A DNA stretch of 64,000 nucleotides from Pedobacter jeongneungensis. Its GTDB lineage: Bacteria > Bacteroidota > Bacteroidia > Sphingobacteriales > Sphingobacteriaceae. Under the pieces are notes generated by a model that worked only from the letters and a program-made list of their open reading frames with translations, searched no databases and was not told where the DNA came from. Shown piece by piece: positions 63,262 to 64,000 of the stretch. How positions within the stretch are numbered: the stretch's first letter is position 1; every line of letters starts with the position of its first letter. The stretch covers positions 124,001 through 188,000 of the forward strand of contig NZ_AYMG01000038.1 of assembly GCF_000633455.1 (NCBI RefSeq), written 5' to 3'. The position numbers and the translations under genes are program-made.

Positions 63262-64000
63262 TTAGTTGGTGACAAAAAGTTTCCGGCCTTCAATGTGGAA
63301 CTCAACCCCACCTTTTTCCAAAATCTTTAAGATTCTGGACAGACTCGCATTTCTGTCGATAACACCACTGAACGTATCTGTATGAGTATTGCCTTCATAG
63401 ACCACCTCCAGATTATACCATCGGGAAATCTGTCTCATGATCTGAGGAAGGGGTACTTGTTTGAAATTGAAAAAACCATCCTTCCAGGCAAGAACCGCAT
63501 CTAAGTCAGCCTCACCGACATAAATTTTACCAGCCTGGTCCGAAATAGCCTGCTGACCTGGTTTTAAAACCATATTTTCATTTACCCTGACAAGCCCTTC
63601 GAACAGTGTGGTTTTAAGTAATGCTTCATCCTGATAAGCATTAACATTGAAATGGGTTCCCAGAACGGCTATACGCTGCCTTTCAGTCTGAACAACAAAG
63701 GGATGAGCTTTATCTTTTGCAACTTCAAAATAGGCTTCCCCAATCAGCTTGACGTTTCTTTCCTGAAGCCCCTGGAAGTTAGAGGGATATTCCAGCCTTG
63801 ATGCGGCATTAAGCCAAACTTTGGTCCCGTCGGGAAGCGATACCTGAAATTCCTCTCCCCTTGCGGTACTCAGTATATTGATATTTTTAGCGATCGAACC
63901 AGCATTGGTACCGTTGTATATGAGATGTCCCTGGTCATTCTGCTCGATGACCACGCCGTGTTCGCTGGCGATCCTTCCCTTTGCGTTTGGGTTCAAGACA
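63262..64000 (-). CDS. FecR-family anti-sigma factor, 5' end outside window
   Basis: The C-terminal 245 residues or so of an anti-sigma factor; the frame is open to the right edge, so the cytoplasmic anti-sigma part and the membrane helix are missing. Visible are the periplasmic FecR domain with SLPDGTKVWLNAASRLEYP, GEAYFEV and VLGTHFNV, and the DUF4974-type C-terminal domain (LPQIMRQISRWYNLEVVYEG). It lies 208 bases before susC and should control its expression through the STN domain. Confidence 0.9.
   Translation of the reverse strand, partial: VLNPNAKGRIASEHGVVIEQNDQGHLIYNGTNAGSIAKNINILSTARGEEFQVSLPDGTKVWLNAASRLEYPSNFQGLQERNVKLIGEAYFEVAKDKAHPFVVQTERQRIAVLGTHFNVNAYQDEALLKTTLFEGLVRVNENMVLKPGQQAISDQAGKIYVGEADLDAVLAWKDGFFNFKQVPLPQIMRQISRWYNLEVVYEGNTHTDTFSGVIDRNASLSRILKILEKGGVEFHIEGRKLFVTN

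Overview
The window comes from a member of the Bacteroidota, most likely a Pedobacter/Sphingobacteriaceae-type soil or freshwater bacterium. The reasons are four SusC/RagA TonB-dependent receptors, three SusD/RagB lipoproteins, ECF sigma/FecR pairs with DUF4974-type ends, a hybrid two-component system, TlpA-DUF4369 proteins, promoter-like TTTG/TAnnTTTG elements and moderate GC. I see no rRNA, tRNA, CRISPR array, insertion sequence or phage gene. The genus is an inference from protein style only.

Layout. (1) 1-5068, minus: a SusC receptor cut by the left edge, its FecR anti-sigma and ECF sigma factor. (2) 5535-8771: serC, a DUF1015 gene and a tiny membrane protein on the minus strand, divergent from an Lrp/AsnC regulator. 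(3) 8863-17137: a LysR-controlled sulfur/redox cluster. LysR is divergent from an operon of MFS transporter, metallo-beta-lactamase-fold hydrolase, cysteine desulfurase, TauE/SafE exporter, persulfide-dioxygenase/rhodanese fusion and thioredoxin reductase. A second copy of the LysR operator-promoter module, with identical spacing, drives a 79-residue unknown protein on the other side of lysR. (4) 17496-34396: an M16 peptidase, DsbD and a DsbD-alpha-like protein, a second Lrp regulator, a winged-helix regulator, a TlpA protein, a second DsbD-alpha-like protein, a TPR-thioredoxin protein, then SusD, SusC, FecR and ECF sigma. (5) 34750-47741: a small polysaccharide utilization locus with esterase, two tandem SGNH (rhamnogalacturonan-acetylesterase-like) enzymes, SusD, SusC and a hybrid two-component regulator. 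It is probably aimed at acetylated pectin. (6) 48071-64000: a co-directional run of about 15 kb made of FecR (cut by the right edge), SusC, SusD, DUF4843 lipoprotein, PKD-like lipoprotein, two TlpA paralogues, a double-domain trypsin/PDZ protein, a subtilase and two unknown secreted proteins. It is closed by a strong terminator.

How it fits together. Regions 4 and 6 repeat one theme: a sigma/anti-sigma-controlled SusCD importer combined with periplasmic thiol-redox proteins and exported peptidases, with no glycan-degrading enzyme. This reads best as uptake and processing of peptides or disulfide-bonded proteins. The three sigma/FecR-type SusC proteins carry an N-terminal STN signalling domain, while the HTCS-controlled SusC does not. 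The three FecR-susC gaps each carry a promoter-like motif and a hairpin on the strand opposite susC, suggesting cis-antisense RNAs. The most distinctive signals are the duplicated LysR module with its small protein, these antisense candidates, a probable frameshift ending the hydrolase at 12377, and a protease whose PDZ domain interrupts a second, degenerate protease domain.
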